A DNA stretch of 46,250 bases from an uncultured Oleiphilus sp. (lineage in GTDB: Bacteria; Pseudomonadota; Gammaproteobacteria; Pseudomonadales; Oleiphilaceae), in contig CAJWBJ010000022.1 of the NCBI GenBank assembly GCA_913020495.1, positions 1 through 46,250 of the forward strand. The letters are read 5' to 3'. The notes beneath the pieces are model-generated. The model was not told the origin of the DNA and did not search any database. It saw only the letters and a list, made by a program, of their open reading frames with translations. Positions 25,284-33,853 of this stretch are shown here, piece by piece (the first letter of the stretch is position 1; the number at the start of each line of letters is the position of its first letter). The translations under genes and the position numbers were made by a program.

Positions 25284-26783
25284 ATGAATGCAAATATCCA
25301 GACAATAGATATCGAAGCGAAGTCGATTGGAAAGCTTAACCATAGTTTTCAGTTGCAACAGGAAGCTTTCTTTAAGGATAGTTACCCATCCTTAAAGGAG
25401 AGAATACATCGCTTAGAACTATTGAAAAATATGTTCATTAAAAATCGAGATAAGATGCATGAAGCTATGCAGGCTGATTTTGGCAATCACCCAACAATAT
25501 CGACTGACCTATTAGAAATAGGTTCTGTTTTCGGTCGTATAGAATATGTGGTTAAAAACTTAAAACAATGGATGAAGCCTGACGCTCGTCCATTGAGTCC
25601 GATATTTGGTAATTCGGAAGCCTATGTATTGCCTCATCCTAAAGGTGTTGTTGGCGTCATGTCCCCTTGGAATTTCCCGATACAGCTTGCTTGTGGGCCT
25701 CTAGTTGATGTATTGGCGGCGGGGAACCGGGCAATTTTGAAACCTTCTGAAGTGACGCCTAACTGTGCGAAATTACTTGAGGACATGATTGCCGAGACCT
25801 TTGATGAGAGTTTAGTAACCACCGCAATTGGTGGCGTGAGTTTGGCTGAACATTTTTCTACTTTACGCTGGGATCATATGCTATATACGGGCAATGCTCA
25901 TATTGCTAGAAAAGTAATGGCAAACTGCGCTCAGAATTTGGTGCCTGTTACCTTGGAACTCGGTGGAAAAAGCCCTGCTATTGTGGGCCGTTCGAAAGTC
26001 GATACGAATACAGCTAAATACATTTCAGGCGCGAAAGCCACAAAACGTGGCCAAGTTTGTATTAATGTCGATTACTGCCTGGTGCCTGAAGAAAATCTGG
26101 TAAATTTCATTGAACTCATGGAGCAAGAATTCACCAAGCTAGGGGCAGACAATGCAGCCAATGATGTCTGTAGTATTGTCAATGAAAGGCATTACGACAG
26201 ATTGTCGGAGTTACTTGCAGAAGCTAGGGAGTTGGGCTGTGAGACAATTCAGATGGGGGAGGAGTCCAGTCGTGAGGTAAGGAATATGCCTTTTACTTTG
26301 GTCATGAATCCGCCTAAGAATTCGCGAATAATGAAAGAAGAAATTTTTGGCCCTTTATTGCCTATAATTACTTATAAACATATTGATAACGCAATAGAGC
26401 ATGTGAATCTAGGCGAGAAGCCACTGGGAATTTATGTCTTTTCGAAAGATCAAAATGAAATTGATCATGTCTCCATGAATACTCGTTCAGGAGGTGTTGC
26501 TATCAATTGTGTTGGTGGACAAGTTCAGCCTCAAATTGGTTTTGGTGGGGTGGGTGAAAGTGGTATGGGGAGGCATCGTGGGGAAGAGGGCTTTAAGGAG
26601 TTTTCTAATCCAAGAGGGTACATGAAAGCCGGGACTTGGGGGCTATTTGACAGTATGTTGCCACCTTATGGTCCGGGAACACAGCAACTGGTAGACACGC
26701 TTTTCGGTACACCGATAGACAAGCTGAAAATGTTGGGTAGCCTGGCAAAAAATAACCTTACCTCTCGCTTAGGTAGGCGTTAA
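25284..26783 (+). CDS. calB: Coniferyl-aldehyde-type aldehyde dehydrogenase
   Basis: 499 residues from the ATG at 25284, chosen because GGAGAG sits nine bases upstream; an ATG at 25248 would add 12 residues without a ribosome binding site. Conserved features: PWNFPIQLACGPLVDVLAAG, KPSEVTPN, LELGGKSPAIV (catalytic Glu) and KRGQVCINVDY (catalytic Cys), then EEIFGPLLPI and GESGMGRHRGEEGFKEFS. The absence of the long interdomain insert and the 'GYMKAGTWGLFDSMLPPYG' tail match CalB-like enzymes, which oxidise aromatic or long-chain aldehydes with NAD(P). It probably oxidises an aldehyde made by the neighbouring alcohol oxidising or hydrolytic enzymes. calB is a family-level symbol here; the true substrate is unknown. 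Confidence 0.88.
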   Translation: MNANIQTIDIEAKSIGKLNHSFQLQQEAFFKDSYPSLKERIHRLELLKNMFIKNRDKMHEAMQADFGNHPTISTDLLEIGSVFGRIEYVVKNLKQWMKPDARPLSPIFGNSEAYVLPHPKGVVGVMSPWNFPIQLACGPLVDVLAAGNRAILKPSEVTPNCAKLLEDMIAETFDESLVTTAIGGVSLAEHFSTLRWDHMLYTGNAHIARKVMANCAQNLVPVTLELGGKSPAIVGRSKVDTNTAKYISGAKATKRGQVCINVDYCLVPEENLVNFIELMEQEFTKLGADNAANDVCSIVNERHYDRLSELLAEARELGCETIQMGEESSREVRNMPFTLVMNPPKNSRIMKEEIFGPLLPIITYKHIDNAIEHVNLGEKPLGIYVFSKDQNEIDHVSMNTRSGGVAINCVGGQVQPQIGFGGVGESGMGRHRGEEGFKEFSNPRGYMKAGTWGLFDSMLPPYGPGTQQLVDTLFGTPIDKLKMLGSLAKNNLTSRLGRR

Positions 26784-26788
26784 TTCTG

Positions 26789-26813
26789 GCGCCGCTTGGC
26801 GCTCCTTTTATTT
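26789..26813 (+). terminator. Rho-independent terminator after the aldehyde dehydrogenase gene
   Basis: GCGCC-GCTT-GGCGC forms a 5-bp GC stem with a tetraloop, followed by TCCTTTTATTT. It starts 6 bp after the stop codon and separates this operon from the convergent hydrolase gene. Confidence 0.75.
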
Positions 26814-26882
26814 GACAACTAATGGCCAGTAATGTGAGTCGCCAAGGGCTCACAGTCCATTTTGTGAAATATTTTTACCTTA

Positions 26883-27713
26883 TCAGTTTGTTGATTTAGC
26901 CGAGCAATCCTGAAAGAAGTTGATAACAGCTTCATCGAAATCATTGGCACAATTGATGTTAATCGAGTGCCCTCCCTTTAGATCCACCACCTCTAAACCT
27001 TGCCACTGTTCTTTAGCCGCTTTCACAATGGGTTGAAATGCTTTTTCATAAACACCATTTGTCACAAGCGTTCTCGGAAGTTCGCCGGTAAAGGGTAATA
27101 TAGAAAGTTGGTTTCTTAAGTTCAACCCTGCTATCGCAGCTTCAGAATCGACTTTATCTGCTTGAATAATCATTTTCTGTTTTAACGTTTCTGGAAGGCT
27201 TTTACTAAATGACGGATGGATAGGGAGCGCCTTAACACCATGTTGACGGATGAACTCTTCATACGAGATGCCTGGCTTAATAGAGCCTGGTGGTGAAAAC
27301 GCCGATAAAGAATTAGTGACGACGATACCGCTACAATGCTCGGGCTTGAATCTCGCATAGTGCATCACGATGGCTGCGCCGTAAGATTGGCCAACTAACC
27401 CCCATCGTTTCACGCCGTGTTGCTGACGAATAGTTTCTAGTTCTTGTACATAACGTTCAACGGAATATTCTCTATTATCTTGAGGTACTGGGCTATTTCC
27501 ATGCCCCCATAGCTCTATCATGAATAATCTAAAGTGAGCCAATAAAGCTGTTTCATTGAGTGCCCACTGTAAATTGGAGGATAGAAAACCGTGGACCAGC
27601 ACAAGGACTGGTTTGTCGGCATCACCTTTCACTTGGCAGTGTAGGTGAAAATCCGCCTTTGATTTTTTATGCGAGCGTTTCATAAGGCTTATACCATTTA
27701 TATGGGAAATCAA
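26883..27713 (-). CDS. Alpha/beta-fold hydrolase
   Basis: 276 residues from a TTG at 27711-27713, or 266 from the ATG at 27681-27683; neither has a good ribosome binding site and the ATG is as likely. The fold is clear: PVLVLVHGFLSSNLQW (oxyanion), WGLVGQSYGAAIVMHYAR (nucleophile Ser in GQSYGA) and a late GGHSININC (His). Cytoplasmic. It is 23 bp downstream of the membrane-protein gene at 27737-28414 and so in the same operon, whose promoter region holds TetR-type operator 2. Substrate unknown. Confidence 0.9.
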   Translation of the reverse strand: MISHINGISLMKRSHKKSKADFHLHCQVKGDADKPVLVLVHGFLSSNLQWALNETALLAHFRLFMIELWGHGNSPVPQDNREYSVERYVQELETIRQQHGVKRWGLVGQSYGAAIVMHYARFKPEHCSGIVVTNSLSAFSPPGSIKPGISYEEFIRQHGVKALPIHPSFSKSLPETLKQKMIIQADKVDSEAAIAGLNLRNQLSILPFTGELPRTLVTNGVYEKAFQPIVKAAKEQWQGLEVVDLKGGHSININCANDFDEAVINFFQDCSAKSTN

Positions 27714-27736
27714 AACGACTAAATTGTCCTTGAAGT

Positions 27737-28414
27737 TTATTTTATACGGTCAACAATATACGCGGCCAGAGTGAAAATGGCATACATTAACAAACCGCTG
27801 AGAGCAACTTCCTGGTGGCTTTTCGGTGTTGGGAGAAGTGGGTTTATCGCTGGTGGAATGATGAGTAGGATTCCCAGTAAAAATACGCTGATGATTTTTT
27901 TACGGGTATTCGTGTTGCTACTTCTAAGATAGAGCCATGAACCAATTGCTATAAATAGCGCTTCAAGGGCGATCGACAGGAGGGGATAATTCCAAAGCCC
28001 AAAACCGACTTTATAGCTATCGCCAATTAAAGGGAGGTCAGGTGTGTGTGTGAATAGGTCAAATAGCCAATGCGAAGCAACGACTAAGCCAAGAATAACA
28101 ACAATCGATTTATTGATTTTATGAGGTGCCAAATATTTGTGCGGTGAAAATTTTTTAGCGAGGAAGTATAAACCGATGAATCCTAGCATCCACAAGGGCG
28201 TGATTAACAGGCTATGGGTGAAAGGGTAATAATAAAGGTCTAAATCATTCGATGCATTGATATCTGGCACAATACGTAAATGCTCAATGCCTAAAAGCAA
28301 TAGCAGCATAAAAAAGATATCGACGAGTTGTGAGCCAAGAAATAGTACCCAGAGCGGGATAGATTTGTCATAACTCTTAAGGGCAAGTGCTGCAGCAAAA
28401 TGTCCTGTTATCAT
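27737..28414 (-). CDS. Membrane-bound metal-dependent hydrolase (YdjM/DUF457-like)
   Basis: 225 residues with about five to six transmembrane segments. The family's histidines are present: MITGHFAAALAL at the N terminus, YYPFTHSLL (about 82-90) and VASHWLFDLFTHTPDLPL (about 112-129). Such proteins are inner-membrane enzymes of unknown substrate, related to YdjM/LexA-regulated hydrolases. First gene of a two-gene operon with the alpha/beta hydrolase; divergent from the NAD(P)-binding protein gene, with a TetR-type operator between them. Confidence 0.85.
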   Translation of the reverse strand: MITGHFAAALALKSYDKSIPLWVLFLGSQLVDIFFMLLLLLGIEHLRIVPDINASNDLDLYYYPFTHSLLITPLWMLGFIGLYFLAKKFSPHKYLAPHKINKSIVVILGLVVASHWLFDLFTHTPDLPLIGDSYKVGFGLWNYPLLSIALEALFIAIGSWLYLRSSNTNTRKKIISVFLLGILLIIPPAINPLLPTPKSHQEVALSGLLMYAIFTLAAYIVDRIK

Positions 28415-28452
28415 GAATACTCCTATTTAAGATAGAAAAGAGCTGATATTAT

Positions 28453-28474
28453 ACTAACTGATCGGTCAATAAGT
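28453..28474. promoter_or_regulatory. TetR-type operator 2 (divergent promoter region)
   Basis: ACTAACTGATC / GGTCAATAAGT matches the operator at 23667-23688 at 16 of 22 positions and is itself palindromic about its centre. It lies 39 bp before the gene transcribed left and 58 bp before the one transcribed right, so it can control both. Confidence 0.65.
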
Positions 28475-28531
28475 AAGTGTTTGTGGTAAGTTTACTGAGA
28501 TTCTGGTTATAAATAAGTGAGAGGTTCATTG

Positions 28532-29197
28532 ATGAAGGCTGCTATTGTAATTGGTGCAACCGGGATAACCGGTAAACATATCACTCGGTGCCTACTGGAA
28601 AATGATAACTATGAGAGAGTGATCGTTTTTTCCCGTCGTTTGCTCGATATGAAGCACTCTAAACTGTGTAATCACCGAGTCGATTTCGAAAATATTGCAA
28701 CTTGGGCCTCGCTAATTCGGGGGGATGACCTGTTCTCTGTCTTGGGAACGACACGTAAGCAAGCCGGGGGAAAAGAGGCCCATTACAAAGTAGATTATAC
28801 CTATCAAGCAAAAGTCATTGAGGCTGCGGCCAAGAATAATGTTAAACGGTTGTTTTTGGTGTCTTCGCCAGTCGCAAATATCGATTCGAAATTCTTTTAC
28901 GCGCGAATGAAAGGGCAATTGGAAGAGTTTTCTCGAAAACAATCTTTTGAAACGATTGCTTACTTTAAACCCACTATCATTGAAGCTCAGCGATCGGACG
29001 GAAGAGTGACGGAAAAGGTGGGTGCGGTTATTCTTCGCTCCCTTGGAGCTGGGTTTTCAGGAATGAAAAACTATCAGCCTATTTCTGGTAGCCAACTCGC
29101 TAAAGCAATGGTTAACTTTGCTAGTGCTCAACTTGTACCTGGGGAATATATTATTGAGCGGGGCAAAATCCTTGAATGGATAAAGCCTGACTGCTAG
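28532..29197 (+). CDS. NAD(P)-binding (atypical SDR, HTATIP2/YwnB-like) protein
   Basis: 221 residues from the ATG at 28532, with AGAGG nine bases upstream; a GTG at 28517 is less likely. The N terminus is a clear Rossmann motif MKAAIVIGATGITGKHITRC. Further features are 'VIVFSRR' (end of beta 2) and FSVLGTTRKQAGGKEAHYKV, 'VKRLFLVSSPVAN', typical of HTATIP2-like atypical SDRs; the 'FFYARMKGQLEEF' carries the YxxxK-like Y..xMK. It probably reduces or oxidises a carbonyl or quinone group with NADPH. Its stop codon overlaps that of the convergent TetR gene by 4 bp. Confidence 0.85.
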   Translation: MKAAIVIGATGITGKHITRCLLENDNYERVIVFSRRLLDMKHSKLCNHRVDFENIATWASLIRGDDLFSVLGTTRKQAGGKEAHYKVDYTYQAKVIEAAAKNNVKRLFLVSSPVANIDSKFFYARMKGQLEEFSRKQSFETIAYFKPTIIEAQRSDGRVTEKVGAVILRSLGAGFSGMKNYQPISGSQLAKAMVNFASAQLVPGEYIIERGKILEWIKPDC

Positions 29198-29805
29198 GTT
29201 TTGGCACCGAGACTTTCCTCGCATATTTTCCAAATCATCTGCTTGGCTTCCTCAAGATCAACATCCTTTGGGTTAATAAAATACTGCTGAGCAATGCCTC
29301 TTAAAGTTGCGATGAATACCGTGGCAAATGCTTGGTTATTGATATCTTGGCGGGTATCGTTGCCGTCAGTAATAATACTTCCGATTGAGTCACGTACATT
29401 CTTATCAAACTCTTGAAAGTAGGGGAGTAAATCTGGGCAGCTACCATAACTTGCGTGCATTAGGCGATGTTGAGCGATCATCAGATCCGATCTTTTACGT
29501 ACATTATGCAAGTAATCTTCCGCTATGAATTTAAGGCGTTCAATACCTGAAGATTGTTGCAGCTTAGGGTCTTGTAAGGTTTTAGCGTTCCATAGTTCAA
29601 GGATGCGTTCAGAAACTGCTTGTAGTAGTCCACTTTTGGAACCAAAGCGATAACTGACCAAGCCGCCAGTAAAACCCGCGGACTTTCCAACTTTAGCGAG
29701 GGACATCGAGCTAGGCCCTTCTTTAGCAATAATTTCGATGGCAGCTTTAAAAATTGCGTTATCAGATGTTTCGGTTCTTTCCGCCTGAGTTCGACGCTTG
29801 GTCAT
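29194..29805 (-). CDS. TetR/AcrR-family repressor, probable regulator of the cluster
   Basis: 203 residues. The N-terminal helix-turn-helix is typical: DNAIFKAAIEIIAKEGPSSM, LAKVGKSAGFTGGLVSYRFG, SKSGLLQAVSERILELW. The C-terminal ligand domain (about 75-200) contains 'HRLMHASYG' and is not assigned to a ligand class. Its own promoter region carries operator 3 (29823-29844), and near-identical sites precede the hydrolase/aldehyde dehydrogenase operon, the divergent hydrolase/SDR pair and the MaoC operon. It is therefore likely an autoregulated repressor released by a pathway intermediate, perhaps a CoA ester. Confidence 0.93.
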   Translation of the reverse strand: MTKRRTQAERTETSDNAIFKAAIEIIAKEGPSSMSLAKVGKSAGFTGGLVSYRFGSKSGLLQAVSERILELWNAKTLQDPKLQQSSGIERLKFIAEDYLHNVRKRSDLMIAQHRLMHASYGSCPDLLPYFQEFDKNVRDSIGSIITDGNDTRQDINNQAFATVFIATLRGIAQQYFINPKDVDLEEAKQMIWKICEESLGAKT

Positions 29806-29822
29806 AATAGTTCCTGAAAATT

Positions 29823-29844
29823 ACTTGTTGGTCAATTAGTTAGG
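29823..29844. promoter_or_regulatory. TetR-type operator 3 (TetR promoter)
   Basis: Matches operator 1/4 at 14 of 22 positions (ACTT..TGGT..A..AGT.AG). It begins 18 bp upstream of the TetR start codon, consistent with autorepression. The weakest of the four sites. Confidence 0.5.
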
Positions 29845-29922
29845 ATCTTGAGGATGATACCACTCGACGGTGATATTTCAATCTCAAAGATCTGCATTCA
29901 CTTACAGATCAAATAATAACAT

Positions 29923-29944
29923 ACTTACTGGTTGACAAGTAAGT
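29923..29944. promoter_or_regulatory. TetR-type operator 4 (MaoC operon promoter)
   Basis: Identical over all 22 positions to 23667-23688 (ACTTACT-N8-AGTAAGT). It lies 54 bp before the ATG of the first MaoC-like gene and about 120 bp from the TetR start, in the divergent gap. Confidence 0.8.
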
Positions 29945-29998
29945 TGATTGAAAGGTAGTCTAGTTTCACGTTATGAAATAGGTAGGCAGGTTTTAATT

Positions 29999-30490
29999 AT
30001 GAATGATCAAGCAAACACTAAACTCGACTTTTTAGAAAAGGCTGTGTTGTGGGATAAAGGCAATACGATTGATGCCTTTGACGATGGTAGGGTTTTTTAC
30101 CATCACTGGGGACGAAGCATTAATAGCGGTGATAACAGTTTATTTTCTGCGCTGACGCAAATGTATAACCCACTTTACCTGAATAAAGAGTACGCCAAGG
30201 CTGAAGGGCATCCCGGTTGTGTCGTTGCACCACTGTTGGTTTTCAATACGGTGTTGGGAATGACGGTGGAAGACCTAAGTTTACGGGGCCCCTTTGTTGG
30301 CATTAAAGATTGTAAATTTCTCAGTCCTGTTTATGAGAGCGATACCCTTACTTGCCGTAGCGCAGTGTTAAATAAGCGTTACTCAGAAAGTAAAAAGGGC
30401 GCGGCGATCGTTACATGGAAAACAGAAGGTTTTAACCAAAGTAACGAGTTGGTCATTGAATTTGTACGATCAAACTTTCTGGTGATGTAA
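29999..30490 (+). CDS. MaoC-like hotdog protein, possible non-catalytic hydratase subunit
   Basis: 163 residues from the ATG at 29999 (GGCAGG upstream); an in-frame TTG at 29948 would start only 4 bp past the operator and is unlikely. The pattern 'FDDGRVFYHHWGRSIN', SGDNSLFSALTQMYNPLYLN and 'PLLVFNTVLGMTVEDLS' matches MaoC-type hydratases of the mesaconyl/itaconyl-CoA hydratase kind. The catalytic Asp position is kept (Asp45), but the position of the catalytic His, 15 residues later, is Tyr60 (NPLYLN where relatives have PLHFD). Together with the next gene, which has the His, this suggests a heteromeric hydratase in which this subunit is structural. First gene of the long operon. Confidence 0.82.
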   Translation: MNDQANTKLDFLEKAVLWDKGNTIDAFDDGRVFYHHWGRSINSGDNSLFSALTQMYNPLYLNKEYAKAEGHPGCVVAPLLVFNTVLGMTVEDLSLRGPFVGIKDCKFLSPVYESDTLTCRSAVLNKRYSESKKGAAIVTWKTEGFNQSNELVIEFVRSNFLVM

Positions 30491-30582
30491 AGCAAGAGAG
30501 TCTTAGCAGATAGATGAGCCCTATATATCTAACCACGTTCGGAGAGATTAGTACGGCGAGTAAACTTAAGAAGGTAATACGT

Positions 30583-31080
30583 ATGTCAGCGATAAATAAA
30601 ATGAATGAGCGCCTTACCGGGCAAGACAACTATTTTGAGAACTTTGAGGTAGGGGCAGTCTATCAACATGCTCGCGGGAAAACAGTGACAGAGAATGATG
30701 CCGTCACCATTTGTCATTTGGTCATGAATTCGGCCTCAGCTCATTTTGATGACCATTTGATGAAGCAAATGCATCAGAAAAAACTAGCGCATGTGGGCGA
30801 GTCGCTGGTGTTCGGTGGCGTGACGATTTCTATCGTAATTGGTTTGTCATATCAAGATACGGGGGAGCAAGTTATTCGTGAACTATCGATGGACAACATC
30901 AAGCTAACAGGCCCGGTTTTACATGGAACAACGCTCTATTCCTATACAGAGGTTCTAAGTAAAGAGGACGCTGACGATGACTCAGGCGTTGTGACCTTCA
31001 GGCATTACGGTGTTGATCAGGATAAGAGCTTGGTATTCCAGGGTGATCGCACTGCTTTGATTCGAAAGAAGCAGTATTGA
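30583..31080 (+). CDS. MaoC-like hydratase, probable catalytic subunit
   Basis: 165 residues from the ATG at 30583, which has AGAAGG nine bases upstream; an ATG at 30514 would add 23 residues of non-family sequence. Hotdog fold with YFENFEVGAVYQHARGKTVT at the start, then ENDAVTICHLVMNSASAHFD, which has both Asp39 and His54 at the spacing of the catalytic pair, and FGGVTISIVIGLSYQDT. It probably hydrates an enoyl-CoA (or dehydrates a hydroxyacyl-CoA), producing the hydroxyacyl-CoA that the lyase encoded next can cleave. Pairs with the preceding gene. Confidence 0.85.
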   Translation: MSAINKMNERLTGQDNYFENFEVGAVYQHARGKTVTENDAVTICHLVMNSASAHFDDHLMKQMHQKKLAHVGESLVFGGVTISIVIGLSYQDTGEQVIRELSMDNIKLTGPVLHGTTLYSYTEVLSKEDADDDSGVVTFRHYGVDQDKSLVFQGDRTALIRKKQY

Positions 31081-31133
31081 TTCGTAACAAACTATATTAA
31101 GCCACAAAGATTGTTAACAGTAGGAACTTAAAC

Positions 31134-32060
31134 ATGAATGAAAAAATTAAACGTCGTCGCCGTTGTATGATGTCTGTACCGGGTAGCTCATTGCAGAAAA
31201 TTGAGAAAGCATTGGGGATGGGGGTTGACCACATATTCTTGGATCTAGAGGATGCGGTTGCACCGAAGCTTAAACCCGAAGCACGAAAGAATGTGATTAA
31301 AGCATTCAATGAGATGGATTGGGGGAACACAGTGCGTAGCTTTCGTATGAATGGTATCGATTCGTATTGGGCAATTCAGGATTTAACCGAAGTGGTAAGC
31401 GCAGCGGGTAGACATATCGATACTTTAGTGATTCCTAAAGTGAAGTATGCACGAGATGTCCACTTTGTTGAAACTATGCTGGAATTGATTGAGCAAGAAC
31501 ACAATATTGGACATAAAATTGGTTTTGAAATTCTCATTGAAGAAGTAGAAGGCATTCACAATATCAAAGAGATTGCAGCATCGAGTGATCGTATCGAGTC
31601 ATTGATGTTTGGTGTGGGTGATTATACTCGTGCTCAAGGGGTCGATTTTAGAGATGCTTTTGGTAAACCGCGATTCTACCCGGGAGATATTTGGCACCAC
31701 CAACGTAGTACTCTGGCTGTGGCTGCCAGAACGATTGGTGCTGACTACGTCGATGGCCCATGGGCGATGATTCCTGACTTGGATGGTTATCGAAACGAGT
31801 GCAGAATGGTCAAAACCCTAGGAGGTGTTGGTAAGTGGGCGATCCACCCTACTCAAGTAGAGGTGGCAACGAGTGAGTTTGGCCCAAGTGTCGAGGAAAT
31901 CTCCTTAGCGAAACAAGCACTAGCGATGTTCGATAAAGCAAAAACACAGGGGAAGGGAGCAATTAAATCACCTGATGGCATATTGTTAGATGAAGCTGCT
32001 ATTCCTTTACTGCAAAATGTACTTAATGACGCCGCGTTTTATGGGATGGCTGTCGATTAA
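31134..32060 (+). CDS. HpcH/HpaI-CitE family CoA-ester lyase (malyl/citramalyl-CoA lyase type)
   Basis: 308 residues, right for the family. Visible motifs: RRRRCMMSVPGSSLQKIEKA, HIFLDLEDAVAPK (metal/substrate region), VIPKVKYARDV, FEILIEEVEGIHNI (metal-binding Glu) and MFGVGDYTRAQG (Asp). The segment KWAIHPTQVEVA matches the CoA-binding end. Members cleave beta-hydroxyacyl-CoA such as L-malyl-, beta-methylmalyl- or citramalyl-CoA into acetyl-, propionyl-CoA or similar plus glyoxylate or pyruvate. The MaoC hydratase directly upstream would supply the hydroxyacyl-CoA. Exact substrate not inferable. Confidence 0.9.
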   Translation: MNEKIKRRRRCMMSVPGSSLQKIEKALGMGVDHIFLDLEDAVAPKLKPEARKNVIKAFNEMDWGNTVRSFRMNGIDSYWAIQDLTEVVSAAGRHIDTLVIPKVKYARDVHFVETMLELIEQEHNIGHKIGFEILIEEVEGIHNIKEIAASSDRIESLMFGVGDYTRAQGVDFRDAFGKPRFYPGDIWHHQRSTLAVAARTIGADYVDGPWAMIPDLDGYRNECRMVKTLGGVGKWAIHPTQVEVATSEFGPSVEEISLAKQALAMFDKAKTQGKGAIKSPDGILLDEAAIPLLQNVLNDAAFYGMAVD

Positions 32061-32215
32061 TTGATTCAGTAATTGAGTGATCGAAGGTGGCTTATCGGCT
32101 ACCAACTGATAGCTTTATGGAGAGCTTGTCGGTTCGGATGCGAAGTTTAAGTTCTTGCTGAGAATCGCGCTTTTTACCGAAGAAAACCCCTAAGACAGTA
32201 CCTAAGAGAAATACT

Positions 32216-33796
32216 ATGAGTGTTGATAAAACCCAGTTTGAGAAACCACTGATTGATATTGTTGATCAGGCTTGCAGGATGTTTTCTGACCGTATCTGTC
32301 TGCAGTTTAACGATGAGCAATACACTTATGCTCAGGTTCAGGAAGAGTCTATCAAAGTGGCTGAGGCTTTGTGCAATGCTGGTTTTAAGAAAGGCATGCA
32401 TGCAGCGATCTATAGTTTGAATTCGGCGAAAGCGTTTATTGTCACCTTGGGAATTATACGTGCTGGTGGTGTGTGGATTCCGGTGAACCCTAAAAACTCC
32501 CAAACTGATAATATTTCTGTACTTGGAAAATTGGGTTGCCAAGTGCTGTTTTATCAAGAGTCATTCAAGCAAACTTTACCGCTTATAGAAGAGGCAACCG
32601 GTGGATTAAAACTGAGTGTCTGTCTCGATAATAAGGGGGGTGAAGTTGGCCTGACAGCTTGGCTTGAACATGCGCCCAAGAAATCGACCAATATTAAGCG
32701 CGACGCACTAGACACCATTACGATACCAATGACAGGGGGAACCACCGGTTTACCTAAAGGGGTGATGCTGAGTGATCGTAACTTTCGTGCCCTGTCTTAT
32801 GCCATCTCGCTTGATTTGGACAGAGGTGAAGATCAGGTACCAGTTTTTCTATGTGCTGCGCCAATGACACATGTCGGTGGGCGTATCGTGCTTACGTCAA
32901 TGGCTGCAGGGCCTCGTTATGTGATTAAAGAAAACGTTGACCTGCAGGATGTTCTTCAAACTTTTGAAGACGAAAAAATTACAGATATCTTTTTGCCGCC
33001 CACGGCAATCTACGGCTTACTCGCTCAGCCGAATGTTCGTTCTTTTGACTATTCCTCAATTAAACGTATTGCTTATGGTTCCGCACCTATGTCGATCGCA
33101 CAGCTTAAAAAAGCACTCGACATCTTTGGTCCAGTAATGACAGGAGGATTTGGTCAAACCGAAAGTCCCATGAAAATTACCGAATTGAAGGTCGAGGATC
33201 ACTTCATAAATGGTGAAGTAGCACCGGATTCTCGTTTACGAAGTGTCGGGCGTGCGACAGTTATTTCTGAAGTCGCTATTGTGGATGAACTGGCCATGCC
33301 TATGCCGAAAGGACAGCGCGGCGAAATTGCCGTGAAAGGGGGCAATGTGTCAGAAGGATATTTTAACACTCCTGAAGAAACAGCCAAGATCCGTAAAAAC
33401 GGATGGCACCTCACTGGCGATATTGGTTACATGGATGAAGACGATTTCGTATATATAGTCGATCGCAAAAAAGACATGATCATTACCGGTGGCTTCAATG
33501 TTTACTCTGCTGAAGTGGAGCTAGGGGTGAGCAGCATTGACGGTGTCGCAGGCGTAGCGGTGATTGGTGTACCTAGCGAAAAATGGGGGGAGGAGGTCAA
33601 GGCGCTTGTGCAGTTGTCCCCAAAGGTATCACTTTCTGAGGATGAACTGCTTGCTATGTGCAAAGAAAAAATAGGTAGCGTGAAAACACCGAAGTCTATC
33701 GAATTTGTGGAAGACTTCCCTAAAACCCCTTTAGGTAAGATTGATAAAAAAGAGATTCGAAAAAAATATTGGCAAGGCGCGCAGCGCGTCATTTAA
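32216..33796 (+). CDS. AMP-forming acyl-CoA synthetase (class I adenylate-forming)
   Basis: 526 residues. Motifs in order: the P-loop TIPMTGGTTGLPKGVMLS (about 170-187), the GGFGQTESPM aromatic/TE motif, 'GWHLTGDIGYMDEDDFVYI' (A8 region start), DRKKDMIITGGFNVYSAEVE and the catalytic lysine in TPLGKIDKKEIR. It activates a carboxylic acid to its CoA ester with ATP. Position between the lyase and acyl-CoA dehydrogenase suggests it makes the entry substrate of the pathway. The acid could be aliphatic, branched or a half-ester; not readable from motifs. Confidence 0.92.
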   Translation: MSVDKTQFEKPLIDIVDQACRMFSDRICLQFNDEQYTYAQVQEESIKVAEALCNAGFKKGMHAAIYSLNSAKAFIVTLGIIRAGGVWIPVNPKNSQTDNISVLGKLGCQVLFYQESFKQTLPLIEEATGGLKLSVCLDNKGGEVGLTAWLEHAPKKSTNIKRDALDTITIPMTGGTTGLPKGVMLSDRNFRALSYAISLDLDRGEDQVPVFLCAAPMTHVGGRIVLTSMAAGPRYVIKENVDLQDVLQTFEDEKITDIFLPPTAIYGLLAQPNVRSFDYSSIKRIAYGSAPMSIAQLKKALDIFGPVMTGGFGQTESPMKITELKVEDHFINGEVAPDSRLRSVGRATVISEVAIVDELAMPMPKGQRGEIAVKGGNVSEGYFNTPEETAKIRKNGWHLTGDIGYMDEDDFVYIVDRKKDMIITGGFNVYSAEVELGVSSIDGVAGVAVIGVPSEKWGEEVKALVQLSPKVSLSEDELLAMCKEKIGSVKTPKSIEFVEDFPKTPLGKIDKKEIRKKYWQGAQRVI

Positions 33797-33853
33797 CCAG
33801 CAAAAAATAGTTTGTTTATAAATTCAAGTATTGAATCGAATAGGTAGAAGCAA

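Noticed and set aside
29948-29998. Upstream TTG for the first MaoC-like gene
   Set aside because: It would start 4 bp after the TetR operator and adds 17 residues outside the family; the ATG at 29999 is better.
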